In this document: positions 38,704 through 50,120 of the stretch, in pieces
Layout: each line of letters starts with the position of its first letter
How positions within the stretch are numbered: the stretch's first letter is position 1
NCBI GenBank assembly: GCA_003342815.1
Contig: PTEX01000015.1
Coordinates: 6,891,452-6,955,451, forward strand
Direction: 5' to 3'
DNA: 64,000 bases
DNA from: Eudromia elegans
Lineage: Eukaryota; Chordata; Aves; Tinamiformes; Tinamidae
Program-made: the position numbers and the translations under genes
The notes under the pieces: model-generated
The model's database searches: none
Told to the model about the DNA's origin: nothing
Seen by the model: only the letters and a program-made list of their open reading frames with translations

Positions 38704-38736
38704 ACTCGAATCAAAAGAACCTTTCCTGTCCGTTGG
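38704..38736 (+). CDS. RALYL: RALYL 33-nt symmetric microexon (probable cassette exon)
   Basis: This 33-nt exon reads A-CTC...GTT-GG in the frame left by the preceding exon: AG+A gives Arg, ten codons give LESKEPFLSV, and GG+T from the next exon gives Gly. Both ends are phase 2 and 33 is divisible by three, so skipping keeps the frame and would replace twelve residues (R-LESKEPFLSV-G) by one Ser. The donor TTGG|gtaagtaa is strong, while the acceptor tract is purine-interrupted (atgttatttacttgacag), a common arrangement for a regulated exon. The insert lies just after the RRM. From memory, this is where the hnRNP C2 13-residue insert and a RALY isoform insert occur, and the peptide matches the human RALYL long isoform. 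That the exon is a cassette in this species is inferred from structure, not from transcripts. Confidence 0.9.
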
Positions 38737-41700
38737 GTAAGTAAATGTATTTTTATATTTCAAAAAACATACTATACAATTGTGAGATTATGTTTACATA
38801 AATATCCTGTTTCAATGTTATGATTGTTTAATGTATCCTATATCCTCTTTTAATGTTGTGGTGATTTACTATACCTAAGCTTACAAAAAGTAGGTATTGA
38901 CTGATAAAGTCAGCAGTTGTGGGTATCTCTCTTCTGCAGAAATACCAAAAATATTTTTTTTACTTCTATTAGCTAACCGAAATTGGTAGTGAAAGAAGTG
39001 AACTCGTTAACTGCTGCATTAATAGGTAGCTGTTTTGTTTTGTTTTCACTATTCTTTTAATAAGAAATCATTCCAAATATTGTCTATGCCAGTTGCCCAT
39101 ACTTTTTTAAAAATAGAAAATTAGTTATATTTCAATATGTTTATAAAATTAAAATATTCATTACCCTTATTATAGATGACATTTATACTAATTTATGTAT
39201 TATATACAAATCTTGAGTTCCTAGTCTCATAGGAACCTAGTTATATATTCTATACATGCAGATGATTAATCTTTCCTGAAATGCTACTTTAAATGGGATA
39301 TAGTCTGGAAAAATAACATTTCTTGGCAAATGGTAGTGCATTCTACATATTAAAGGCGTGTATCTATATTTTACTTCAAAGTCTGAAATTCACTTTTCAT
39401 AAACTGTTTGGCCTTTAACTTCTTTCGTTAATACTTTCCTAACTCAATGTGCCCTTGTTTCTTCACTCTAACCTCCTTTTTGTTCATAAATGTATGTTCT
39501 TTACCTCTCTTTATTCTTATTTTAATGTTCGAGCAGAGCACCATATGCTTTGTGCAGCTAGGAACATAAATGGCAGGTGGAAGTTCCCAATACAAAATGG
39601 TCAATTATGGGCTAATTCTACCATGTAGTTATTGGTAGCTTCCAAGCTCCAGAATTAACACCGGATCAAAAAACTATGTCAGGACCTGAAGTGAATGTTA
39701 GAAAACATGAAAGTGTTGAGAATTTTGAAAGAAATGTTACAGTTTGGATTTGTTTGTTTTCTTTTTCCTCCACATGAGCTGAGTGGTGGCCATTGAGTAA
39801 GGTCACTTTGTTGTCGCGTAGTAATAGTGTGTAACTTTTTGCCAAACTTGATTCCTCTCAAAAAGTCTAATGTGAGTGAAGAAACTAAAGCTCTTTGCAA
39901 AGCTTCACAAAAATTTATCTCAAATGTAATCAAAGCATTTTTTTGCACAGTCATATAGATCATACTTGAAAATACATGGCAGCCCTTGCCTCTGTGCTAA
40001 TATTGCTCTTTACTCCTCCATTTTTTTCACTCAAAAAGAGACAGCCCTTGACCAAGGCCAGAATGATATACAGCAAATGATGTGCTTCAAGGAGTGGCCA
40101 AAGAAAATGCCAGCCTTCTTGGTGCGAGGCAGATCCTCCTAGTCCTGTGTTAATTTGGGGTTCACTTGGTCAGTGGATGGACTCTCTGAAACCCACATCT
40201 AAAGTTTTAGCCAGAGTGACATCTGTAATTATAACCCCCTTAAAATGCAGCAAGTAGCTTGCTTCTGCAGGAGCAATACTGACTCAATCTCAATTAGAAT
40301 AACATGTGGGTGCCCCTAGTGCCCCTTGCTTACAGAACTGGTCAAAACACTGATCCAAATCACTTTTGGTTGACTACAGATGATGGTTCTGCAAGCCAGC
40401 CTTTCATTTATCTCCCTTCTGCAAGAGGGATTTGTTTCCACATTTTCATTTTACTGCCATCAGGAGCCTAATTACACTTCTTTGTATTGCTGCGGTGAAG
40501 TGAACAGTTGCTTGGCACTTTTCCATCCTTAATTCTTTTGGTAAGGTGGGGGAACTTGAAGCACTGCATCCAAAAAGCTTGAAATAGCAGCACTGTGCTT
40601 CTGCTATCGCTGCTGGTGCTGGCATGGGCTGCTGCCATTCTCTGTAAAAGATTAGACTGCTAATGCACTTACTAACCATTGACCAAGCTATTTCACGACA
40701 TAGCTGATTTGTGGTAACTAGCTTAGTGTATAAGCTTATCACTTAGTAAATTCCAGGTAATATTGCAACCAAACTGGAAATGGATCATGAGCCTGAACCA
40801 TAATATTCAAAACTCATTTCATAAGATACAGCTATTTGAATATCTTATAAGACTTGTAATAGCATTACATGGTCGGGGGGGATGGACCATACTCATTTTG
40901 TAGCCTTTTCACGCAGTGAGAATCCTTTGAACTATTCTTTGGCTGTATTTAGTTGCATCTTTTAGAATATCATACAGTCTCGATTCTAAAACTTCTAGTG
41001 GTAGGAAATCTATCATAACCACCAGTCCTCAGACACTAAAGAAATACGCGTGTGTAATTTGTTAAGTGTTATTTAAAAGATGCCTTATGTTGCTGTGGTC
41101 AGAAGAGACGAGAAAGATCTATGTTGCTTTGATTTGTTTTGTTTTCTTTTCTTTTACTTTATCCTGTATTGCTTTGTTTTGTTTTGGTTTGTTTTTTTTC
41201 CTCCCAGTAAGAATATAAATGGGCAGCTGCAGAGAATGGAATTACTTCTGGATAAGCAGGCTCTTCAGTGTGCCTGCCTTTGAAAATGGATGTGTTTTAC
41301 ACATCTGGTTGTCAGTTGAGATACAGTCTATTTCTGCTTCTTTTGTGTAGATCTTTAAGAAAATACAATAAAACCCACTGTCTTTTTCACTTTTCTTCTT
41401 ATATGTTATTTACGCTAAGCACTATAAGTTTAGGTGGAAGGCCCAGAGAGAGCTCAATGTGAAATTAATGTGTTGCGTCGTTTGTTATGTGATGAGCAGT
41501 TGTCTGTCTAGAGGAAAGAATAGTGAAGTAAAATTGACAATTTTTGCTGCATTTTTGACGTTCTCAATAAAGAGACCAAAGATACAATTGAATTATCCCT
41601 TCCTCAGATGGGTCCTTTTTGTGGAAAGCATATAACCATAAACAACTCTGAAAAGCCATGTTTTTTTCTTACCACAACCTAAATCTTCTCACAACAATGG

Positions 41701-41807
41701 AAAAAGTGGATGAGGTTGGGGAATTAGTGATATGAAGTACCCCCTCCCTGCCTTATTTATTTATTTGTTTTTAATATCTAACTGGAATCAATATTGACAT
41801 TTCTGCA

Positions 41808-41815
41808 TCTTTCTC

Positions 41816-41914
<99 letters not shown>

Positions 41915-42017
41915 CTTTTTCTTTCTTTCTCTCTTTCTTTCTTTCTTTCTTTCTTTCTCTTTTTCTCTCTTTCTCTCTTTCTCTCTTTCTTTCTCTCTTT
42001 CTCTTTTTCTCTTTCTT

Positions 42018-42056
<39 letters not shown>

Positions 42057-42156
42057 NNNNNNNNNNNNNNNNNNNNNNNNNNNNNNNNNNNNNNNNNNNN
42101 NNNNNNNNNNNNNNNNNNNNNNNNNNNNNNNNNNNNNNNNNNNNNNNNNNNNNNNN

Positions 42157-42215
<59 letters not shown>

Positions 42216-42536
42216 CTCTTTCTTTCTCTCTTTCTTTCTTTCTCTCTTTCTTTCTCTCTTTCTTTTTCTCTTTCTTTCTTTCTCTCTTTCTTTCATTCTC
42301 TCTTTCTTCCTTTCTCTTTCTTCCTTTCTTTCTTTCTTTCTTTCTTCCTTTCTTTCTTTTTCTTCCTTCCTTCCTTCCTTCCTTCCTTCCTTCCTTCCTT
42401 CCTTCCTTCCTTCCTTCCTTCCTTCCTTCCTTTCTTTCTTCCTTTCTTTCTTCCTTCCTTCCTTTCTTCCTTCCTTTCTTCCTTCCTTTCTTTCTTCCTT
42501 TCTTTCTTTCTTCCTTTCTTTCTTCCTTTCTTCTTT

Positions 42537-42586
<50 letters not shown>

Positions 42587-42592
42587 TTCTTT
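41808..42592 (+). repeat. Pyrimidine array (TTTC, TTTCTCTC and TTCC units) with assembly gap
   Basis: The tract is pyrimidine-only on the plus strand apart from a 100-N gap (42057-42156) and one A at 42295. TTTC dominates at first, TTTCTCTC mixtures appear at about 41930-42030 and 42210-42310, and TTCC dominates at about 42360-42490. It lies about 3 kb downstream of the RALYL microexon and is complementary to the purine array at 34599-34977. Confidence 0.97.
42057..42156. other. Assembly gap, 100 N
   Basis: Exactly 100 N, a conventional placeholder size, sits inside the pyrimidine array; the true length is unknown. Confidence 0.99.
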
Positions 42593-42702
42593 GCTTTTTA
42601 CAACAGGTATGGGATTATAACACAAAAAGTGGAATGTGTCCAAGTGACATCTTTTGTGCAACATATGCTGCAAAACTTTGCCACTGATTATCAGTAGCAT
42701 AA

Positions 42703-42709
<7 letters not shown>

Positions 42710-42755
<46 letters not shown>

Positions 42756-42779
42756 TTAAAAAAAAAAAAAAAAAAAAAA
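42710..42779 (+). repeat. Double poly(A) tract
   Basis: Two A runs (about 40 and 20 nt) are separated by a short tatatt segment. They lie about 110 nt after the pyrimidine array. No retrogene or SINE body is recognisable upstream. Confidence 0.9.
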
Positions 42780-44481
42780 GCAGAAATGGGCAGATATTAT
42801 TCTCACTATTTCCACCCAGCTTTTGGAGAAAGATAACTGTGAAAATGATTTTGCTTTGGAAGAGTGAAAAATACAAAGAAAAGAAGAGATACCAGAGTAT
42901 TTCAATATCAATATAAAATGAATAAACCTACTAGTCTTAAACATAATTTCATAACTGTTCTTCATGTGTGGGCCAGGAATTCAGGACCTGTGTTTATGTG
43001 AGAAGCAAAGGAGGAGCGAATACTCTTGAAAATTAGCTCTTCCAACAACTTACCATAAGTCAAAAGGATTAGCCTTTTCTATAAAAATCTGTTTTCAGTT
43101 ATTGGAAAATTTGGAAATAGTAGGTGGACATCATTCTTTTATAAGTTTATAAAATAGCTTTTTCTTATAGATCATGCCGAAGAAAAATAATAATGGTGTT
43201 GATCTGCCTGAACTTGCTGCATCTTCTGGCCTTTCTGGCCATTTCTTCTTATTTAAAGAACCTAGTTCATGTATTTTTTTCTACTCTTTTGAAATCCAAG
43301 TAACGATTTTATGGTTGTTCTCTTTTATACGATCTTCTTGATTCCATTCCATTTCCACTTCTGTACACAGACGTATAGCAGGTTATAACAATTTTACTGT
43401 TGATGTATTCAAAATACAAATAGGAATTCAGGTCACATTCTCTGCTGTGCTAGGGGAAATAAAGAGGAATAAAGGACTGGATTTTTTTTTATTTAACAAA
43501 GTCTTCAGGTTTGTTCTGGATTCATGTAGGAATCAACTTTGTTCAATAAAGTAAAGGTATTATTTTTGACAAAAATACTAGAACAGAATCAAAATTCTGA
43601 GTTTGCCTTAAATGGGAAGGAGGGCAAATCTTGGTGGTGTTGTCATGCATGGCTGGCAGCTGCTTCTTTATACTGCCATGGTAGTGACACTGTAGCTATT
43701 ATTAAAGCTTTTTTTTGATTTTATCAGTATGCATCCATTTCTAACAAATCAAGAGTTACCAATTTATTTTCTTTATTTTGTTTTGAATTTTCAGATGCCT
43801 CTAATATTGCCTCCATTTCTATAAAAATAACCTTTTTGAACTCTCTGATAATTGGGTCCTGCAGCTCTTACTCTTTAAGATAACAAGGGGAGGCTGAAGC
43901 ATCCATCATCCCGTAGATCCTCATTTCAAACATTGTTTATAATCAGCCAGCTAATTACCAGAAAGTACTTGCAAGTCTCAACATATCAAGAGTTTTAGCA
44001 AAATCAATTATTTGCCACAAAGACATGGCCTGTTTTATCTCTTGCTATCTAGATTAAGAGACAGAAACTACAGACAGGTTTTCAGGCACACTGTGAGCAT
44101 CAAATAGTCAAAATGAAAAACTGCTAACTAAAAGGTTGCATTTTTTTTATCTGAACTATTTGTTGAATACCTGAAAATGATGAATAGCTTCATAGAAACC
44201 ACAGTTAATACACAAAGGAGAAAGAGAAAGTTTTTCTCAAATAATATGACTGAGTCTGTGGTTCCATCCTTCTTTAAGTTCAGGAAGACGCAGGATAGAA
44301 ATGAGAGCTACATCTTCTGTCAAAGTGAAATTAGAGAAAGCAAAACTAGAGTTTGTTAGTGCAACTTGTATATAGTATGGCAATTTGTCCCAGTAAGCAT
44401 ATCTCTTTAGCAGAGACAGAGCTACTTGAGTGATATTGGAAAAGGTTATGTTTCCTAGAGAAACAAATTATTTTTATGTAC

Positions 44482-44521
44482 ATACACACACACAATCGTG
44501 CACACACACACACACACACAT
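44482..44521 (+). repeat. (CA)n microsatellite
   Basis: Two CA runs are separated by an aatcgtg interruption. Confidence 0.9.
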
Positions 44522-45949
44522 CAATCATGATTACATGTCAAATCTGGAATCAAATACCATTTGGTTTCAACCAAACCTTGTCTAGGCATCAGTCATTACT
44601 TGTATTTTGTGTTCTGGTTGTTTTTTTGTAGGCTATAAAACTGTCTTGCTGTGTACAGCATTCATAAAAAAATAATATCCTAGTCATGTAAGTCCTGTGA
44701 GGGTGAAAAATGGTAATGTGGTTTTGCTGGGAGAAGGCAAAAAAATTGTTGGGGGAGAAGTTCAGCAAGCTGGGAGAGAAAAAGAAGATATGGATTCTGG
44801 AAGATATGATGAAGACAGTTCTGAGACATGAATTATTATGGCAATTTAATTCATCAGACTATAAAAAATAAATAAATAAATGTTGTCTATGATATACCTG
44901 TACTGTTAGTTTCTAATGTGCAATAACCAGAGTGATAAAGCATTTTAAATGAAGCTTTCTGTAAACATTTACCACCAGTGATACACACTGGGTCAAGTGC
45001 AGCTGTAATCTAACAAGAGAGAACAGCTCAGCTCAGGGAGCTTGACTACAGGTTGTACTGCAGAAAATGTCTCTAAAGGAAATGTAAAGCTGCCTGAGCC
45101 TGCTTTGTGCTGTCATTTCTTAACATCTGAAATACTATCAAATTAATATATATGGAAGAAAAAAGGTGGGAATAATGTTCACCATGATTATTACCATATC
45201 TTAATTAATAGTGAAGAATGTATTTGAAGATGAGAGGTTGAATGTATTAATATTGCATTTTTATATTTTATATTTATATTTTTATATACAAGGAGTAATT
45301 TTTTGCCAGAACTGATAGATAAAACTAAAGAAACATTTATAAGTGTCTCACTGAGCAAGATAAAAAATATTAAATCCTAGCATTATAACCTTTGAATGAG
45401 GGGGTCTTCACTATAGCCATTGAGTGAGACGTCATATATAAACACTAGTATTATGTTCTTAACATACAATTACACCAATCTATCAAAATCTGGCCACTTG
45501 CTATAAGCAAGTTGTCAAAAACTGAATCTGTATAACTGTTTCCTTGGAGCTTAATACAATGCAGCAAATAAGACTCCCAGATAAGCTCCTATAGCATCTG
45601 GAGAGAAGAAGAGGAAAAGATGGAAGTAAAATGCATATTGAACTACCAAAACTTATTTATTTTAATACAGTAGTCAGATTGTAGATCATTAAGTTAATGA
45701 TATATGTGTACCTGATTAGCAATATGCAACTATGTTGCTAAATTCTGAGAGATATTTTACGGCATGTGAAAAGTGTGTCTAAATCCTCTCTGGACATACT
45801 CACCTTGAGATAATCTGTAGAGGCTAAGGAGGCAGCCTCGTGTTAAAAATTAAACATTAGAACAGGCAAAAAGCCTTGTGGGGGTTCTCTATGTATTCTC
45901 TAATAAAGTCCTCTGGCTAGTATCAAACATGCTTCTTGGCAAATCTGAN

Positions 45950-46043
45950 AAAAGAAAAGAAAAGAAAAGAAAAGAAAAGAAAAGAAAAGAAAAGAAAAGA
46001 AAAGAAAAGAAAAGAAAAGAAAAGAAAAGAAAAGAAAAGAAAA
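45950..46043 (+). repeat. (AAAAG)n pentanucleotide array
   Basis: A near-perfect AAAAG array; a single N lies at 45949 at its left edge. Apparent Ser/Leu/Phe open frames on the minus strand come from this repeat. Confidence 0.96.
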
Positions 46044-49000
46044 GGTTGTGCAGCTAGATAAGTCATAGCCTCTTACCCTCTGAATGAAATCTACCATATG
46101 TCTAAAAACTACAAAACCAATGCCATGAGAAGTCACCATACTATTTTACTGCACAGTACATCTAGATGAGTTATCTGACACAAAAAGTGTCTTACCTTTA
46201 TAAAGAAAAAAATATAATGGAAAAGTGAAAAATCTTGATAAATGATTCTATCTGATCCCTTGTTCTCAACGGCTTTATTCTGGATTTATGGTGAAGAAGT
46301 TGAGGACAGTGATGTTTGAATTCCTTTCTGTAAATCAAGCGTTCTTTACCTTGTGATCTTACAAATTCCCTTCTAATTTTTTTTTATTGCTTTAAAGAAA
46401 ATAAAGATCGTTTCCTTCACTATGTATATAAAAGGGAACTGACTCAGGCCCTTGCAGATATACAGATTAGTCAGAAATCAAGAAAAGTGTAGTCAGCATA
46501 TGTCTAAAGGATACACAACTGGTTCTGTGATGTACAGCTATCCTGTCCATTCGTCTCTGTCAAGACTGGAATTATCTCTGGACCTGAGTTCGGCTGCAGA
46601 GGCTTTGCCTTTTTTTATATACACTTCTCATTCCCATTTACTATGAAAATGATTGCATAGAGTGTGAGGAATACAAAAATACTCTCTTAGGTTGAAGATA
46701 TTTTGGCTTTCATTGTAACTGCACTTGAAAACTGCAGTCTTGGACAACAAGCAGTCTTATCTCAGCAAGGAGTATGCAGAACAGCAACAACATTGACTGT
46801 TTGTGTCTCCATTTTGCTGTATATATCATGAGTTGCTCAATCCAAATGCATTAAATTACATCAGTAAATTTTGTGTAAATTTAAACCTTCTTGACTATTT
46901 GAAAGTTGTAGGAGTTGGGAGAGCAGGTGTTGCAATTCCCTAGAAATATTTTTTTCTCTATCTGAACTCCAACGTTGTCACATTGTAATTAATTAATCCT
47001 TTGTGAAAGGTGCTTTTCTGTTTCATTCAATGCTTCTAAGACTGCTTCTCTGGAGAGTATATAAAGTTTTCAGTTATCTGCTTTTGTAGCCTTAAGTCTT
47101 TCAATTCCAGTGCTACCACTGTGATTTTAATTTATCAGTCTGCTGTTCAGTGAAATGCTGTAGAAACATTTCAAAGCTTAAACCCATCACTTATTCCTAC
47201 ACCTGTCACTGATAGTCTTCTGTACTTGTCAAACCAAGTTAAATGACACTCCTGCAAAGTATACAATATTACCAATAAATTGGATAATCAATCACTTGTG
47301 TTTGGTTTGACAGGAGTGCCTTGAATATACTGAATTCAGAACACATTTTTAAGAAGCTGGGCTCATTAGGCTTGTACTAAGGAAAAAAAAGAGTCTTGTG
47401 TGGATATTAAGAATTTCCTAGTCAGTCTTTACAATTAAAGGGAAACAGTTAGGCCACTTGACACTGGAAAGCTGTTTCATTACCTCACTACAACATGTTC
47501 CCAGGGGAAAGAAAAGAAATTGGAGATTATTTATGATGAGAGAAAAATAGTGTAACAGCAGGAGGAAGAAGGACAGGGAGAGATTAAATAGATTTATTTG
47601 GGTTTCTTGATGTAGAAAACTTATAAATCAATATTTTTTTTCTAAAATGCATGACGCCAGAATGTTTCATGTAGACTATGTGTACCACCACAGTGGGTAT
47701 TTGTAATTTGTAGAGCTTCTAATGCCTAGCACTTATACTGCATAGAAGATTTGGGGGACTAAATACTTGGTTGAACTCCCTGCGTTACTATTACCCATTT
47801 GGCTGCCAAAACCAGCTCTCAGGTCACTGATTCTCCAGGTCTGAATATTAAACTGAATGTTTTTGCTACTGTGTGCTTTACTAGCTTTACATAACCCTCA
47901 TAGGGAAGTGTCTAAATGACTCACCTGCCTAACTAAATCTTTGCCCAAGTTTTGTCCCAAATTCATGTTGACAATTAATACATTCAATAGTTACCCCCTA
48001 AAATACATTTCATTAGGAAAATAGATTTGGAGAAAGAAGAAGAGGATAAATAAAATGTATATCTGAATTCCTTACTTAAACAAGAAACAAGCAGAACTAG
48101 GAAAATCCTTCTATTACCCTATGGTTACAAAACCATTATGATTGCATTTTGAAACAACTGATTTGGGGGATTGGTGATAAATTGTTGTTTTAACCATACG
48201 TCTATTTAACACTTTTTTTTTTTTTCTTCTGTAATTGCTTCTCTTCTTTGCCCCTACCCACATTTTTTTTTTTTCACCTGTAAACTTCCAGGGATACAGT
48301 AGCTGAAGGAATCACTGGCGGCAATCATATCAGCAAGAAACAGTCTCTGGAGACTGTTCAGCCTGAACTGCAAAACAGAAGTGTTCTTTCACTTCTAGCA
48401 GCATCCTCAGCTGTAAATAAAACAAGATCATCTCTAAAGAAAAGGTGATATTCAACCTACACAGTCCTTTAGTCTTGGAGACTTGCAGTGGAATTATCAA
48501 TTACTATGTTAATTAGCACAGATTTAATTGGTGTCCTTTGGGAATTTAGGTAGACTTTCACTGAAAAATGGCCTGAAATCTCCACCTTGTTTAATAGTTC
48601 ATGAAAGCAATTGCCATCTGATTGATTTTTCTGTCAGAGAAAATTTCTGCCTCACACTGCTTATTCCCTAGTCACCCCCACTACTATTTTTTTAATATCA
48701 CTTCAGTTTAGACTGATTCTCTTTTTCACTCAACAAGAACAATTTCCAGCACTGTTGTTACATTACAAGAAAAATGATTATACCAGTGACTGGATTACCA
48801 GTTTGAACCATTATGTTGATATGCACCTTCTAAGAATAGTTTGATTGAAGGAATATTACTTCTTTTTTAATATTTTTATCCAACCATGACAACAGAGAAG
48901 TACTTGATAGTATTAACGGCGATAGTGCTGTCAATAGAATGAAGATACACTGTCTGGTTTTTCAACATTTATAATTTACGAATAAATCTCTACCCATGAA

Positions 49001-50093
49001 TACCTACAGAAAGGAAAAAAAGGTTTAGGGGAAATCACACGCAAGATGGAAATTCTTGTTGTTCTGAAAACAAGACGATCAAATTCTGTTCTATTTGCAT
49101 TAACTATTCTAAATTCAGATTAACTCCACTGAAGTCAGTTACATTAATTGTTGTTTAGAGCAAACTAAATGAAAATAGGATATAAACATTAATTTATAAA
49201 AATCTTTTTGCGGAATAGAACACAGAACACAATGAAGGCTAAGCAGTAGTGATGCCTTTTAAGTACACAATGTCATCAGATAAATAAGGATGTAATAACA
49301 CATATAAGCTTATTTCAAAGATGCAAAGACAGAATTTTGCACTTGCTTGATTGACACTCATGTAGCTACTGATAGGCATGTGAAAGTTAAAGTGTAGAGT
49401 TACAGCTCTGAACATCCAGTCCTTGGGGACTTCTTTATTCTTCAGGCATACAGAATTTAAAATAGACTTAGCATTAAGTGAAGTGAAGCTAAAAAGATGC
49501 ATTATTTTTCTCCAAACTGATTGTTTTGGTCAGAATAAGGAACCGTGACTTGTGCTTAACAGAAAAAACTTCTATTGATGAATTTTTTTTGGCCTCAGTG
49601 TTTTTACTGCCTTCCATTTTAATAGCAGCATAAGGTGCACAGAGATGGCATATGTTTGAGGGTAAGTAATCTGTCTGCTTACAATGCCATCATGAAACTT
49701 CTGACTCTGCCGGACTCATATAAACTTTTCTCTGCTTCCAACTTGCTCAGTATTTGGTATTCTGCACCATGAGAGTGACATCTGTGGCCTTCGTGATACT
49801 TGTTACCAAGGAGTAACTCTCAAGGGGTTGAGCCCCACAGTCACCTTGATCTCAGAGTCAATGATTATCTACACTAAATTTCTGCTTCATGGTTTGTATC
49901 ACAGCGCTGACCAAGGCTTTGGTCTGTTTCTAGGCATTCATAGGCATGAACAATTATGGCTGCAGTGGAGAGATATGCTGGTTGCTTTCACAATGTAATG
50001 CCATTAATATATCCCTACCATACCTGAAAAAAATCATCATTCAACTTCAAAAAGAAACAATCAATCAAAGAAAGAAAAAGTGAGACTGGTTTA

Positions 50094-50120
50094 AATATAT
50101 ATATATATATAAATATATTA
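50094..50120. repeat. (TA)n microsatellite
   Basis: A short alternating AT run. Confidence 0.85.

Noticed and set aside
41778..42700. Large open frames (up to 297 codons) on both strands
   Set aside because: They come from the TTTC/TTCC array with an assembly gap inside.
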